Position numbers and translations under genes: made by a program | The notes under the pieces: model-generated | The model's input: only the letters and a program-made list of their open reading frames with translations | What the model was told of the DNA's origin: nothing | Database searches by the model: none | In this document: piece after piece, positions 1 to 9,538 of the stretch | How positions within the stretch are numbered: the stretch's first letter is position 1 | Layout of the letters: every line of letters begins with the position of its first letter | Assembly (NCBI GenBank): GCA_013043165.1 | Contig: JABDOQ010000051.1 | Coordinates: forward strand, 62,001 to 126,000 | DNA: 64,000 nt | Origin: Woeseiaceae bacterium | GTDB lineage: Bacteria > Pseudomonadota > Gammaproteobacteria > Steroidobacterales > Woeseiaceae | Direction: 5' to 3'

Positions 1-1194
1 CGCGACGATCTGGAGTTCGATGACTACTGGCGGCCCGGCAGCGATGCCGAGGTTTACCACTTCATCGGCAAGGACATCATGTATTTCCATACCTTGTTCT
101 GGCCGGCCGTACTGCTGGGGTCAGGCTTCCGTACGCCAACGAGCGTCTTTGCTCACGGTTTCCTCACCGTCGACGGCCAGAAGATGTCAAAGTCCCGCGG
201 CACGTTCATCAAGGCACGGACTTATCTGGACAATCTCAACCCCAGCTTCCTGCGCTACTACTACGCGGCGAAACTCGGCCCGACGATTGAAGACATTGAC
301 CTCAACCTCGACGACTTCATTGCCCGCGTTAATTCTGACCTGGTCGGCAAACTCGTCAATATTGCCAGCCGCTGTGCGGGATTCATCAGCAAACGCTTCG
401 CTGGCCGGCTGGCCGACCGCTTGCCCGACACGGCGTTGTTCAATGAGTTCGCAGCCGCTTCCGAAACCATTGCAGCACACTATGAACAGCGTGAATATTC
501 GAAAGCGATGCGCCTGATTATGGCGCTTGCAGACCAGGCGAACCGCTATATTGACGAAAACAAGCCGTGGGTCATGATCAAGGACGAGCAACGCCTAAGC
601 GATGTGCAGCTCGTGTGCACACAGGGCCTGAACATGTTTCGCAGCCTTATGATCTATTTATCGCCCGTCATTCCTGCCGTTGCCGACGATGCTCGTGCGT
701 TTCTGAACGAAGACCGATGGCATTGGCGGGACGCGTCGTCACCATTGCTCGACGTAGCGCTGCCTAAATTCAAACCACTGCTGACCCGCGTGGAACCGGA
801 ACAGGTTCAGTGCATGGTCGAGCAATCCCGGGAGAGCACGCCAGTGCCTGAAGCCACGAACAACGACGATACGATTAGCATTGATGATTTCACGAAGGTC
901 GATCTGCGAATCGCCCGCATAGAGAAAGCCGAAGCTGTTGACGGAGCCGACAAGCTGCTGGCTCTGACGCTCGATGTCGGCGACTCAACCTGTCAGGTCT
1001 TCGCGGGCATCAAGGCGGCGTACGATGTGCAAAACCTCGTCGGCAAACACGTGGTTGTCGTCGCTAACCTGGCACCGCGGAAAATGCGGTTCGGCGTCTC
1101 CGAGGGCATGGTCCTTGCAGCAGGACCTGGCGGCGAGAATATCTTCCTGTTGTCGCCCGACGCCGGCGCAAAGCCGGGCATGCGCGTCAAGTGA
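1..1194 (+). CDS. metG: methionyl-tRNA synthetase, C-terminal part (5' end cut by window)
   Basis: Class I methionyl-tRNA synthetase, which charges tRNA-Met in the cytoplasm. The reading frame is already open at base 1, so the N-terminal Rossmann half lies outside the window. The visible part begins in the catalytic domain ([17 protein letters not shown]), carries the KMSKS signature at about 181-195, then the helical anticodon-binding domain, and ends with a fused C-terminal tRNA-binding OB domain ([30 protein letters not shown]), the long dimeric bacterial form. The stop at 1192-1194 is 16 bases before rnfA. metG next to an rnf operon is a common gammaproteobacterial arrangement. Confidence 0.97.
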   Translation, partial: RDDLEFDDYWRPGSDAEVYHFIGKDIMYFHTLFWPAVLLGSGFRTPTSVFAHGFLTVDGQKMSKSRGTFIKARTYLDNLNPSFLRYYYAAKLGPTIEDIDLNLDDFIARVNSDLVGKLVNIASRCAGFISKRFAGRLADRLPDTALFNEFAAASETIAAHYEQREYSKAMRLIMALADQANRYIDENKPWVMIKDEQRLSDVQLVCTQGLNMFRSLMIYLSPVIPAVADDARAFLNEDRWHWRDASSPLLDVALPKFKPLLTRVEPEQVQCMVEQSRESTPVPEATNNDDTISIDDFTKVDLRIARIEKAEAVDGADKLLALTLDVGDSTCQVFAGIKAAYDVQNLVGKHVVVVANLAPRKMRFGVSEGMVLAAGPGGENIFLLSPDAGAKPGMRVK

Positions 1195-1210
1195 GCCCGG
1201 TGATCGCCTG

Positions 1211-1792
1211 ATGACAGAACTGATCGTCATTCTTGTTGCTACCGTGCTGGTCAACAACTTTGTCCTGGTCCGGTTCCTGGGGCTATGCCCGTTCCTCGGC
1301 GTATCACGTAACCTCGAAGCGGCGATGGGCATGTCGCTCGCAACTGCATTTGTATTGACGCTGTCATCGGCAACCGCGTACCTGTTGCACCAGTACGTTC
1401 TGGTACCACTCGATCTCGGCTACCTGCGAACGATTGGTTTCATCCTTGTTATAGCGGCCAGCGTGCAGTTCACCGAGATCATGGTGCGCCGCATGAGTCC
1501 GCTTCTTGACCAGGTACTCGGCATTTATATCCCACTCATTGCAACGAATTGCGCGGTGCTGGGCGTCGCTTTGCTCAACGTGCAGGAGTCCAAGGGTTTT
1601 GTGCAGTCGGTGTTTTATGGTTTCGGTGCATCCATGGGCTTTGCCCTGGTGCTCGTGATGTTTGCCGCGATTCGAGAACGCCTGGAAGCCGCTGATGTCC
1701 CGGCACCGTTTCGCGGTGCGGCCATCGCATTGATGACGGCTGGCATGATGTCGCTCGCATTCATGGGTTTTTCGGGCATGGCCCGTCCCTGA
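1211..1792 (+). CDS. rnfA: Rnf1 ion-translocating complex subunit RnfA (RsxA)
   Basis: Integral membrane subunit of the Rnf complex, which couples ferredoxin:NAD oxidoreduction to Na+ or H+ transport; the E. coli homologue works as the SoxR-reducing Rsx complex. The product is 193 residues, the same as E. coli RsxA, with six hydrophobic segments and the conserved [18 protein letters not shown] and TNCAVLG motifs; the RnfA/RnfE cysteines are thought to hold an iron centre within the membrane. ATG at 1211 gives the family start. Its stop overlaps the rnfB start (ATGA-type overlap at 1790-1794), the first of a chain of translational couplings through this operon. Confidence 0.95.
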   Translation: MTELIVILVATVLVNNFVLVRFLGLCPFLGVSRNLEAAMGMSLATAFVLTLSSATAYLLHQYVLVPLDLGYLRTIGFILVIAASVQFTEIMVRRMSPLLDQVLGIYIPLIATNCAVLGVALLNVQESKGFVQSVFYGFGASMGFALVLVMFAAIRERLEAADVPAPFRGAAIALMTAGMMSLAFMGFSGMARP

Positions 1793-2301
1793 TGGCCCCT
1801 GTGTGGATCGCCGTTTTGACAATCACACTTATCGCGCTTGGCGCCGGCCTGGCTCTGAGTTATGCCTCGATGCGGCTGCCGGCCAACGCCGACGATCTTG
1901 TGGAACGAGTCAATGACCTGCTGCCGCAGACGCAGTGCGCACAGTGTGGATATCCCGGCTGCCGCCCTTATGCGAGCGCTGTCGTCGACGGCACTGCAGC
2001 GATCAACCTCTGTCCGCCGGGTGGCGAGATCACGGTCCGGCGCCTTGCTGATCTCCTGGGCAGGGAAGCCATGCCGCTCGCTGTACACGGGGATCCTGCA
2101 ATTGCCGTTATCGACGAATCCCTGTGTATTGGCTGCCTGCATTGCCGCAATGCCTGCCCTGTCGATGCGATCGTCGGAGCTCCGCATTTCATGCATACGG
2201 TTATCGAAAGTGAATGCACGGGTTGCGAACTCTGCGTGGCGCCCTGCCCCGTGGACTGCATCAGCATGAGACCCCGGGTTAGCACGAGGACGTCACGGTG
2301 A
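1792..2301 (+). CDS. rnfB: Rnf1 subunit RnfB, polyferredoxin electron carrier
   Basis: Electron-carrying subunit of Rnf, anchored by an N-terminal membrane helix (residues about 5-25). It has the four-Cys Fe-S motif of RnfB (CAQCGYPGC, then a Cys further on) and two 4Fe-4S ferredoxin motifs ([12 protein letters not shown] and [12 protein letters not shown]). At 169 residues it is slightly shorter than E. coli RsxB (192) and ends soon after the second ferredoxin motif. This is the short proteobacterial form, unlike the 286-residue RnfB at 61261-62121. Overlaps rnfA by one base and rnfC by four. Confidence 0.95.
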   Translation: MAPVWIAVLTITLIALGAGLALSYASMRLPANADDLVERVNDLLPQTQCAQCGYPGCRPYASAVVDGTAAINLCPPGGEITVRRLADLLGREAMPLAVHGDPAIAVIDESLCIGCLHCRNACPVDAIVGAPHFMHTVIESECTGCELCVAPCPVDCISMRPRVSTRTSR

Positions 2302-3815
2302 CCGCGCCCACATATGACCTGGGCAAGCTGCATGGCGGCTTGCGGCTGCCCGGGCACAAGACCGCATCCACGGCTGCGCCGATCCGGGATGTGCCGATTC
2401 CGTCTCAGCTGGTTCTGCCCATAACGCAGCACGTGGGTGACCCGGCCCAGCCCGTTGTCGGCACCGGAGATCGCGTCCTCAAAGGACAGGTTGTGGCGGA
2501 ACCTGACGGCACCCTGGGTGCGCCGGTTCATGCTTCATCGTCCGGCAAGGTCATCGCCATTGAACCCTGGCCCGTGTCGCGGCGCTACGGCGATAGTGCT
2601 CCCTGCATCATTATTGAATGTGACGGTGAAGATCGGGCCGCCGAAAACGACGGCCGATCGGCAGACTTCCTGTCGCTGCAACCGGCCGACCTGCTGCTGC
2701 GACTTCTGGACGGTGGCATTGTCGGACTTGGCGGTGCCGTTTTCCCGACAGCACAAAAACTGATGCAGGCAAGAACCTGCAAGATAGAGACCCTGATCCT
2801 GAACGGGGTCGAATGCGAACCTTATATCAGTTGTGACGACATGCTCATGCGTGAACGCGGCGCCGAGATACTTAGCGGTGCGCAGATTTTAATGCATGCC
2901 ATGCAGATCGAATCCTGTTATGTCGCCGTTGAAAGCGACAAAGTGGAAGCCTTGCACAGCCTCGGTGACGCCCTGGCCGAACTTGGCGATGACCGGTTGG
3001 TCCTCAAGCAGGTACCGACAATCTACCCGTCCGGTGGCGAAGATCAGCTCGTACAGCTGGTCACGAACCGTGAAGTTCCCAGCGGCGGACTACCCACCGA
3101 CGTCGGCTGCCTGGTACAAAACGTCGGTACCGCGGCGGCCGTCCACGACTGGATAATCAGGCACGAACCGCTTATCTCCCGCGTCACTACAGTCGCGGGC
3201 GACGGTATCGCCAACCCGATGAACGTAAGGGCGCGGATTGGTACGACGATTGGCGACGTTGTCGAATTCACGGGTGGCTACGCGGAACGCGCAGACCATC
3301 TGATTATCGGCGGGCCAATGACCGGCAAGTCGATGAGCACCGATCTCGTACCGCTGGTCAAAGCCACAAATTCGATCCTGGTTGTATTGAAGACCTCTTT
3401 CCAGGGTCGGGAACTGCCCTGTATCCGCTGCGGCGACTGCGCATCTGTTTGTCCGGTACAGCTGTTACCACAGCAGCTGTTCTGGCACGCCCGAGCAGAC
3501 AACGAAGCCAAGCTGCGAGAATTCGGGCTGATCGACTGCATCGAGTGCGGCTGCTGCGACCTGGTTTGTCCCAGCCACATACCGTTGACGGCCAATTTCC
3601 AGATAGCCAAGGGACGCATTCAGGAACTTGCCGATGAGAAAGCCCGCGCCGAACGGGCACGACGCCGTTTCGAAGCACGCAACGAACGCCTCGAGCAGGA
3701 AAAGCAGGACCGCGAGACTGAGCTTGCCCGACAAAAGGAAACCGCCAAACAAGCTGGGCCTGCAGCCATTGCTGAAATTTTAAAACGCAAACAGCAACAG
3801 CGCGAGGACGACTGA
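2298..3815 (+). CDS. rnfC: Rnf1 subunit RnfC, NADH/ferredoxin-binding peripheral subunit
   Basis: Peripheral subunit that carries the NADH-binding flavin fold of Rnf and passes electrons through two 4Fe-4S clusters ([12 protein letters not shown] and [16 protein letters not shown], in the last third). The glycine-rich NADH/FMN region ([12 protein letters not shown]) and [10 protein letters not shown] motif are present. The 505-residue product ends in a charged, probably coiled-coil tail (about residues 440-505, rich in E, R, K, Q), as in gammaproteobacterial RnfC. Translation starts at a GTG overlapping the rnfB stop by four bases. Confidence 0.95.
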   Translation: MTAPTYDLGKLHGGLRLPGHKTASTAAPIRDVPIPSQLVLPITQHVGDPAQPVVGTGDRVLKGQVVAEPDGTLGAPVHASSSGKVIAIEPWPVSRRYGDSAPCIIIECDGEDRAAENDGRSADFLSLQPADLLLRLLDGGIVGLGGAVFPTAQKLMQARTCKIETLILNGVECEPYISCDDMLMRERGAEILSGAQILMHAMQIESCYVAVESDKVEALHSLGDALAELGDDRLVLKQVPTIYPSGGEDQLVQLVTNREVPSGGLPTDVGCLVQNVGTAAAVHDWIIRHEPLISRVTTVAGDGIANPMNVRARIGTTIGDVVEFTGGYAERADHLIIGGPMTGKSMSTDLVPLVKATNSILVVLKTSFQGRELPCIRCGDCASVCPVQLLPQQLFWHARADNEAKLREFGLIDCIECGCCDLVCPSHIPLTANFQIAKGRIQELADEKARAERARRRFEARNERLEQEKQDRETELARQKETAKQAGPAAIAEILKRKQQQREDD

Positions 3816-3817
3816 AC

Positions 3818-4873
3818 GTGGAGTTCACTCGCCGCCCATCGCCGTACTGGTCCGCGCGGGTTGCTGTTCCAGCGTTAATGCTGCAGGTGCTCGCGGCACT
3901 GGTCCCGGCTGCAATCGCGCATATCTGGTTTTTCGGGCCGGGCTTCATTTTCAACCTGCTGGTCGCGTCGGTTTTCGCGGTAGGCGGCGAGTGGCTGATG
4001 ATGGTTTTGCGCAAGCGGCCGCCCGAAGTCGCGCTAGGCGATTACACCGCATTGGTTACCGCCGCCCTGCTTGCGTTTGCTGTGCCATCGCTGACGCCAT
4101 GGTGGGTGACGGCGACCGGCGCGCTGTTCGCAATCGTCGTCGCGAAACATCTTTACGGCGGCATTGGTTTCAACATCTTCAACCCCGCCATGGCCGGCTA
4201 CGTCGTAATACTTATCGCATTCCCGATGCACCTCAACCTCTGGATCGCGCCACGCATTGGCGATATCGACTATCAGTACCTGACCGTACTGCAGACGCTC
4301 AAATATACGCTGACGGGTTCGCTGCCAGATGCGCTCGGATTCGACGCTGTCAGTCGCGCGACACCGCTTGACGTCATGAAGTCCGGACTCAACGGCATGC
4401 GTACGGTGAGCGAAATTCGTGCAAACCCCATTATGGGCGACTTCGGCGGCCGTGGCTGGGAGTGGATCGGAAACTTCCTGGCCATCGGCGGCTTTTGGCT
4501 GTTGATCAAGAAAATAATTCGCTGGCACATTCCGGTTGGCGTTGGTGTCGGATTGCTGTTGCCGGCAACGATCATGTACCTCGTTGACCCGGGCAGCCAT
4601 CCCAGCCCGGGATTCCATCTCTTCAGTGGCGCAACGATCCTGTGTGCATTTTTCATTGCGACCGATCCGGTCTCTGCCGCAACAAGTCCGAAAGGCAGAC
4701 TCGTATACGGGTTCGGGATCGGCTTGCTCATTTTCTGTATTCGAACCTGGGGCAGCTACGCAGATGGCGTCGCCTTCGCCGTACTGGTCATGAACATGGC
4801 CGTGCCCGCCATCGACCTGGTGACGCGACCGCACATCGTCGGCCACCCCAGGAATCGCGGCAAATCGCCATGA
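3818..4873 (+). CDS. rnfD: Rnf1 subunit RnfD, covalent-FMN membrane subunit
   Basis: Multi-pass membrane subunit (about ten hydrophobic segments) of the Rnf complex. It carries the flavinylation site SRATPLDVMKS; the acceptor threonine is residue 182, close to Thr187 of the Vibrio cholerae protein, and FMN attachment needs an ApbE transferase that is not in this window. GTG start at 3818, two bases after the rnfC stop; the 351-residue length is normal. The stop overlaps the rnfG ATG. Confidence 0.95.
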   Translation: MEFTRRPSPYWSARVAVPALMLQVLAALVPAAIAHIWFFGPGFIFNLLVASVFAVGGEWLMMVLRKRPPEVALGDYTALVTAALLAFAVPSLTPWWVTATGALFAIVVAKHLYGGIGFNIFNPAMAGYVVILIAFPMHLNLWIAPRIGDIDYQYLTVLQTLKYTLTGSLPDALGFDAVSRATPLDVMKSGLNGMRTVSEIRANPIMGDFGGRGWEWIGNFLAIGGFWLLIKKIIRWHIPVGVGVGLLLPATIMYLVDPGSHPSPGFHLFSGATILCAFFIATDPVSAATSPKGRLVYGFGIGLLIFCIRTWGSYADGVAFAVLVMNMAVPAIDLVTRPHIVGHPRNRGKSP

Positions 4874-5517
4874 CCACGACAATGTTCAGAAGCGGTGTAA
4901 CGCTCGCAGTGATCGCAGCAGTCTGCACGGCGCTGGTAGCGCTGACGTACCGCCTGACCGCGGAGCGAATCGTTGCCAATGAACAAGCGTGGCTCGAGCG
5001 CAGCCTGCAACCGGCCCTGTCGGGGCTTTTCTACGACAGCGGCGTCACAGAGTCGAAGATCATTATTCCGCCACCGCACGAGCTGCCCGGCTCGGAGGCC
5101 GCGATTGTCTACCGTGTCTACGCAGAAGCTGCTCCGGTAGCGGCGCTGTTTGTTGTGAGCGCCCGCGACGGATACGCTGGCCCGATTCGTATCCTCATCG
5201 GTATCGACACGATGGGCGTGGTGACAGGAATACACGTACTGGAACACCGCGAAACGCCCGGCCTGGGAGATCGGGTCGAATCGACCAAGTCCGACTGGGT
5301 CAAACAGTTTGACGGTCGTTCGCTGCTTGACCCTGAGCCGACCGGCTGGGCCATCAAGGGCGACGGCGGACAGTTCGACCAGTTAACGGGCGCATCGGTT
5401 ACTCCCCGGGCCATTATCAAAGCGATAAAAGAGACATTGCTATACTTTGAGGCACACAGCGAAGAGATTTTCGCTACAGTGATTCCCGAGACTGACAAGG
5501 AAAAGACTGAGCAGTGA
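4870..5517 (+). CDS. rnfG: Rnf1 subunit RnfG, covalent-FMN periplasmic subunit
   Basis: Single N-terminal membrane helix (residues about 8-28) followed by a periplasmic FMN-binding domain. The flavinylation motif TGASVT ends in Thr178, matching the [ST]GA[ST]xT signature of RnfG/NqrC. The ATG at 4870 overlaps the rnfD stop by four bases and gives 215 residues with the membrane anchor at the very start; an open frame continues upstream but would put a hydrophilic, out-of-family extension before the anchor. HETPGLGDRVE is the conserved RnfG core sequence. Confidence 0.94.
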   Translation: MTTTMFRSGVTLAVIAAVCTALVALTYRLTAERIVANEQAWLERSLQPALSGLFYDSGVTESKIIIPPPHELPGSEAAIVYRVYAEAAPVAALFVVSARDGYAGPIRILIGIDTMGVVTGIHVLEHRETPGLGDRVESTKSDWVKQFDGRSLLDPEPTGWAIKGDGGQFDQLTGASVTPRAIIKAIKETLLYFEAHSEEIFATVIPETDKEKTEQ

Positions 5518-6194
5518 CATCGTCCGGCATTATTGACCGCTTCAAGACCGGCCTGTGGCACGACAACCCGGGTCTCGTTCAGCTTCTCGGCCTGTGTCCA
5601 CTGCTTGCCGTAACTTCGAGCTTCGTCAACGGACTGGGCCTCGGTATCGCCACGCTGGCGGTGCTGATTGCCTCGAATTGCCTCGTATCTGCAACGCGTC
5701 GCTGGATCCAGTCGGAGATTCGAATACCGATCTACGTCCTGATCATCGCAAGCCTCGTCACCTGCGTTGAATTGATCTTCAAAGCCTGGTTTCCGGCACT
5801 CGACCGATCGTTGGGAATCTTCATTCCTTTAATCGTGACCAATTGCGCCATCGTGGCACGCGCCGAAGTGTTCGCCTCGCGCAACCCGGTCGGGTCGAGC
5901 ATTGCTGACGGCCTGGTCATGGGCTCGGGCTTTGCGCTGCTGCTGATGGCCATCGGTGCGTTTCGCGAGCTCCTTGGACAAGGTTCCCTGTTTGCACGAA
6001 TGGATATGCTGATTGGCGGTGAGCCAATGCGCGGCCTGGTGTTTTCGGACGGCGGCTGGCTGCTCGCAATCCTCCCTCCCGGTGCGTTTTTCAGCCTGGC
6101 GCTCGCCATCGCGGTAAAAAATTCAATTGATCGCCGGCGGCGTGAAAAGCGGCAACAGGCAATGCCAGGGCATGGCCGACGGGCGACCCGATAA
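5514..6194 (+). CDS. rnfE: Rnf1 subunit RnfE (RsxE)
   Basis: Membrane subunit paralogous to RnfA; the pair forms the inverted-repeat core of the ion channel. Features are FKTGLWHDNPGLVQLLGLCPLLAVT near the start, TNCAIVARAEVFASRNP in the middle and about six transmembrane segments. GTG start overlaps the rnfG stop by four bases. The 226-residue product closes the rnfABCDGE operon, and nth follows ten bases later as in E. coli. Confidence 0.95.
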   Translation: MTSSGIIDRFKTGLWHDNPGLVQLLGLCPLLAVTSSFVNGLGLGIATLAVLIASNCLVSATRRWIQSEIRIPIYVLIIASLVTCVELIFKAWFPALDRSLGIFIPLIVTNCAIVARAEVFASRNPVGSSIADGLVMGSGFALLLMAIGAFRELLGQGSLFARMDMLIGGEPMRGLVFSDGGWLLAILPPGAFFSLALAIAVKNSIDRRRREKRQQAMPGHGRRATR

Positions 6195-6204
6195 AGGAAC
6201 CGCC

Positions 6205-6840
6205 GTGAACAGGGAAAAACGCACGGCCATCTTCAGGACTTTGCGGGAGCGCATGCCGGCCCCAACGACCGAGCTCGTGTACCAGGATCCGTTCGAACTG
6301 CTGGTTGCCGTGATCCTTTCTGCGCAAGCAACGGATGTCAGTGTCAACAAAGCGACGGCCCAATTGTATCCCGTTGCCCGTACGCCCGAATCGATCCTTG
6401 AGCTCGGGGTTGACGGGCTGAAGCGATATATTCGTACTATTGGCCTGTTCAACAACAAAGCAGAAAACATCATCAAGACCTGTCGAATTCTGATTGATGA
6501 GCACAACAGCAAGGTGCCACGCACGCGCATGGAGCTCGAAGCCCTGCCCGGCGTCGGGCGCAAGACCGCAAATGTGATTCTTAACACAGCGTTCGGTGAG
6601 CCGACAATTGCAGTCGACACCCACATCTTTCGGGTTGCCAACCGCACCGGTATTGCGAAAGGCAAGACGCCGCTGGAAGTAGAAAAGAGGCTGCTGCGTT
6701 TGACGCCCGAGGAATTCAAAAAAAATGCACACCACTGGCTTATTCTGCACGGGCGCTATGTGTGCAAAGCGAAAAAACCGCTGTGCGGCGAGTGCCCTGT
6801 TGTCGACTGGTGTGAGTACACGAAGAAGGATATCTCATGA
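6205..6840 (+). CDS. nth: endonuclease III
   Basis: DNA glycosylase/AP lyase that removes oxidised pyrimidines. The GTG at 6205 gives 211 residues, exactly the E. coli length, with VNREKRTAIFRTLRERMPAPTTEL aligning to the E. coli start; it follows the purine-rich AAAGGAAC. The helix-hairpin-helix LPGVGRKTAN includes the catalytic lysine, DTHIFRVANR the catalytic aspartate, and C-x6-C-x2-C-x5-C near the C terminus binds the 4Fe-4S cluster. nth directly after rnfE is conserved in many Gammaproteobacteria. The stop overlaps the next gene by four bases. Confidence 0.96.
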   Translation: MNREKRTAIFRTLRERMPAPTTELVYQDPFELLVAVILSAQATDVSVNKATAQLYPVARTPESILELGVDGLKRYIRTIGLFNNKAENIIKTCRILIDEHNSKVPRTRMELEALPGVGRKTANVILNTAFGEPTIAVDTHIFRVANRTGIAKGKTPLEVEKRLLRLTPEEFKKNAHHWLILHGRYVCKAKKPLCGECPVVDWCEYTKKDIS

Positions 6841-7262
6841 TCTTTGCGCAGGATCGCAAGCAGTTGCGCAGCATGTATGCCGAGGCCTGGCGCAAGCAAA
6901 GCGAACGGCTGCCGATGTCCCCGCTCGAATTACAAATAGCGGCCGTTATTGAGTTGCACCCCGAATACCATGCGGATGTCGCCAGCGACAACCTGGATCG
7001 CGAATACACGCCCGACGGCGGACAGACAAACCCGTTTCTTCATATGGGGCTGCACCTGGGCATCCGCGAACAGGTCTCTACCAACCGACCGCCCGGCATC
7101 GCGAAGATCCATGCGGTATTGTCGGCGCAACTCGGTGATGCCCATGCCGCTGAGCACCGGATGATCGACTGCCTCGCAGAGGCGCTCTGGGAAGCGCAGC
7201 AGCAGAATCGCGCCCCGGATGAGGAAAGTTACCTGGAACGCCTGCGCCGCCTCACACAATAG
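6837..7262 (+). CDS. DUF1841 family protein
   Basis: Small soluble protein (141 residues) of the DUF1841 family, whose role is unknown. Recognisable by MIFAQDRKQLRSMYAEAWRK at the start, the conserved histidine-rich middle (ELHPEYH, NPFLHMGLHLGIREQV) and the DRPPGI/HR-type C-terminal helix. Start ATG overlaps the nth stop, so it is translationally coupled to nth. The family often travels with nth or rnf genes in Gammaproteobacteria. Confidence 0.85.
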   Translation: MIFAQDRKQLRSMYAEAWRKQSERLPMSPLELQIAAVIELHPEYHADVASDNLDREYTPDGGQTNPFLHMGLHLGIREQVSTNRPPGIAKIHAVLSAQLGDAHAAEHRMIDCLAEALWEAQQQNRAPDEESYLERLRRLTQ

Positions 7263-7338
7263 CCGTTGCAACGATCGGCAACTGTAATAATTGGAGGACG
7301 TGGCAGGTCTGATGAACTAACGCCGGAACGGAATAACC

Positions 7339-8193
7339 ATGATTGACAGCCAGTCACAGTACCCAGTACACGGCGCGGGCCTCGGCCTGCGGCGGCCGAT
7401 AGTCGACGAACTCATGGCAAATCCGCCAGGGGACGTCGATTTCATGGAAGTGGCACCTGAGAACTGGATACACGTGGGCGGAGCGCTGGCTCGCAAATTG
7501 CGTTTCTTCACGGAGCGCTACCCGTTTCTGATTCACGGCCTGTCGCTGTCGATCGGTGCGCCATCGCCACTGAATGAACAGCTGGTCAGAGACGTCAAAG
7601 AATTCATGGCGGAGCACAATATCCGCTTGTACTCCGAGCACCTCAGTTTTTGTGGTGACGACGGCCAGCTGTACGACCTCATGCCAATTCCATTCACCGA
7701 AGAAGCCGTGTCGTATGTAGCGCAGCGCGTACGCCGCGTGCAGGACATTCTCGAGCAACGCATAGCACTCGAAAATGTCTCCTTCTATGCGCCGATAGAT
7801 ACATCGATGAGCGAAAGAGAGTTCCTGCTCGCTGTTCTCGAGGAATCTGACTGCGATCTGATGCTCGACATCAACAATATTGTTGTGAACAGCATCAATC
7901 ATTGTTACGACGCGAGCGACTTCCTGAACGCAATGCCGGCCGAGCGCATCCGCTACTTTCACCTTGCCGGACATCATGTCGAGGCCGAAGATCTGCGCAT
8001 CGATACGCACGGCTCCGCCGTCGACGATCAGGCTTGGCAGCTCCTTCAAGAGGCCTATTCCCTGTTCGGGCCGGTTCCCACACTGCTCGAGCGTGACTTC
8101 AACTTCCCGCCCATGGACGAATTAATGGATGAAGTTCGCCGCATCAGGCAGCTGCAACTTGCGACAGAAAAACGGCAGGCCGCCAATGCCTGA
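7339..8193 (+). CDS. DUF692 family multinuclear non-heme iron oxidative enzyme (BufB/MbnB-like)
   Basis: TIM-barrel enzyme of the MNIO (DUF692) family; studied members bind two or three irons and oxidatively modify cysteines of small ribosomally made peptides (methanobactin, bufferins). Candidate metal ligands are seen in order: EVAPENW, IHGLSLSIG, YSEHLSF, LENVSFY, LDINNI, HLAGHH, DTHGSAV and LERDFNFP. Length 284 is typical. It overlaps the DUF2063 gene by eight bases, and a DoxX gene follows, the usual bufB-bufC-DoxX order, but no DUF2282-type precursor gene is seen upstream (only 76 bases separate it from the DUF1841 gene) or downstream. Confidence 0.88.
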   Translation: MIDSQSQYPVHGAGLGLRRPIVDELMANPPGDVDFMEVAPENWIHVGGALARKLRFFTERYPFLIHGLSLSIGAPSPLNEQLVRDVKEFMAEHNIRLYSEHLSFCGDDGQLYDLMPIPFTEEAVSYVAQRVRRVQDILEQRIALENVSFYAPIDTSMSEREFLLAVLEESDCDLMLDINNIVVNSINHCYDASDFLNAMPAERIRYFHLAGHHVEAEDLRIDTHGSAVDDQAWQLLQEAYSLFGPVPTLLERDFNFPPMDELMDEVRRIRQLQLATEKRQAANA

Positions 8194-8959
8194 CAGCACC
8201 GATTTTCAGGCCATGCAATACGCATTCGCGGCGCACATTCGTGATCCACAGAACGTGGCGGCGCCGGAAGGCATCGAAGAACGTCGCATGGCAGTGTATC
8301 GCAAACTGTTTTTCAATAATCTTTACAACCTCCTCGGAACGATGTTCCCGGTGCTGCGGAAAATCCACTCCGATGACAAGTGGCGCAGCATGATTCGGCA
8401 GTTCATGCAGAAACACCGGGCCGAGACGCCCTATTTTCTGCAGCTGCCTGAGGAATTTTTGAGTTTTCTGAAAAACGAATTCGAGCGCGGTCCCGAAGAC
8501 CATGCTTTTCTGCTCGAGCTCGCGCACTACGAATATGCCGAACTCGCTTTGTCGATTTCAAGCGAAGAAAATAGTCCAGACGGCATCGATCCGGCTGGCA
8601 ATCTGCTCAGCGAGATTCCCGTCAAGTCGGTGCTGGCCTGGGCTTATGCTTACCAATATCCGGTGCACCGCATTTCCCCCGATTTCTTGCCGACAGAAAC
8701 TGCGGAACAGCCGCTATACCTGGCTTTGTACCGTGACGGAAACGAAAAGGTCCGTTTCCTGGAACTCAACGCCGTAACGGCCGGGCTTCTCGACGCGATC
8801 GAAAACAACCCGAGCCAGCACAGCGGCGGACGGATACTGCAGCAACTTGCGGAACGAATTCACTACCCCGATGTTGACGCATTAATCGGGCACGGTGCCG
8901 ATGCACTCAAGGAAATGCGACAACTTGGAATTCTGATCGGCACTCGAAGCGCCGGCTGA
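8186..8959 (+). CDS. DUF2063 family partner protein (BufC-like)
   Basis: DUF2063 proteins accompany DUF692 enzymes and are thought to bind the peptide substrate. The N-terminal FQAMQYAFAAHIRDP and RRMAVYRKLFFNNLYNLLGTMFPVLRKI segment is characteristic. The ATG at 8186 lies inside the end of the DUF692 gene (ATGCCTGA overlap), giving 257 residues; a longer frame beginning at 8129 would run mostly inside the upstream gene and lacks family similarity. Coupled translation with the DUF692 gene supports a two-protein complex. Confidence 0.85.
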   Translation: MPDSTDFQAMQYAFAAHIRDPQNVAAPEGIEERRMAVYRKLFFNNLYNLLGTMFPVLRKIHSDDKWRSMIRQFMQKHRAETPYFLQLPEEFLSFLKNEFERGPEDHAFLLELAHYEYAELALSISSEENSPDGIDPAGNLLSEIPVKSVLAWAYAYQYPVHRISPDFLPTETAEQPLYLALYRDGNEKVRFLELNAVTAGLLDAIENNPSQHSGGRILQQLAERIHYPDVDALIGHGADALKEMRQLGILIGTRSAG

Positions 8960-8971
8960 GGGAATGGGACA

Positions 8972-9469
8972 ATGCAAATACTTATTAAGCTGAAGAACCA
9001 GGCAATCGACATACTCGATTCGACGGGCGAGTGGTTCGCGCTGCTGCCGATACGGCTGCTCATGGCATACGAGTTTGGCCGGGCCGGAATGACGAAACTA
9101 AACGGCACTAACTGGTTTGCAAACGTGCAGGACAACTTCCCGTATCCGTTCAATGTGATACCGGTCGAGATCAGCTGGTTTCTCGCAACCTGGGCGGAAC
9201 TACTCGGCGCCGCGGGCCTCGTACTCGGATTGTTCACACGCTTCTGGGCACTGAGTCTTATCATCCTGACGATTGTTGCGATTTCCGGCGTGCACTGGCC
9301 GGACGATTGGAACAGCCTCGCCGAGCTATGGAAGGGATACTCGGTCTCAAACAAGGGTTTCGGCAACTTCCGCATCCCCCTGCTGTTCCTTGTCATGCTG
9401 ATACCGCTGCTATTCAGCGGCGCCGGCAAGCTGAGCCTGGATCACATGCTCGCGAAAAAGTTTTCCTGA
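8972..9469 (+). CDS. DoxX family membrane protein
   Basis: Four-helix membrane protein of the DoxX family (165 residues). Conserved features are the first-helix RLLMAYEFGRAGMTKL, WAELLGAAGLVLGLFTRFWAL in the middle and a C-terminal GAGKLSLDHML. Thirteen bases after the DUF2063 gene, so in the same operon. DoxX proteins are common third members of DUF692/DUF2063 operons; their biochemical role there is not established. Between its stop and the next gene lies a run of nine C (9480-9488) with no obvious function. Confidence 0.87.
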   Translation: MQILIKLKNQAIDILDSTGEWFALLPIRLLMAYEFGRAGMTKLNGTNWFANVQDNFPYPFNVIPVEISWFLATWAELLGAAGLVLGLFTRFWALSLIILTIVAISGVHWPDDWNSLAELWKGYSVSNKGFGNFRIPLLFLVMLIPLLFSGAGKLSLDHMLAKKFS

Positions 9470-9538
9470 CGCCTGATCGCCCCCCCCCGACAACGCTCGC
9501 GAGACGGGCGTTCGCAGGCTAGCTGCTAGTATTCGCTG

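Noticed and set aside
9480-9488. Run of nine C that could be a phase-variable tract
   Set aside because: It lies in a 69-base spacer, not in a coding region or an evident promoter spacer, and a single short run gives no evidence of variation.
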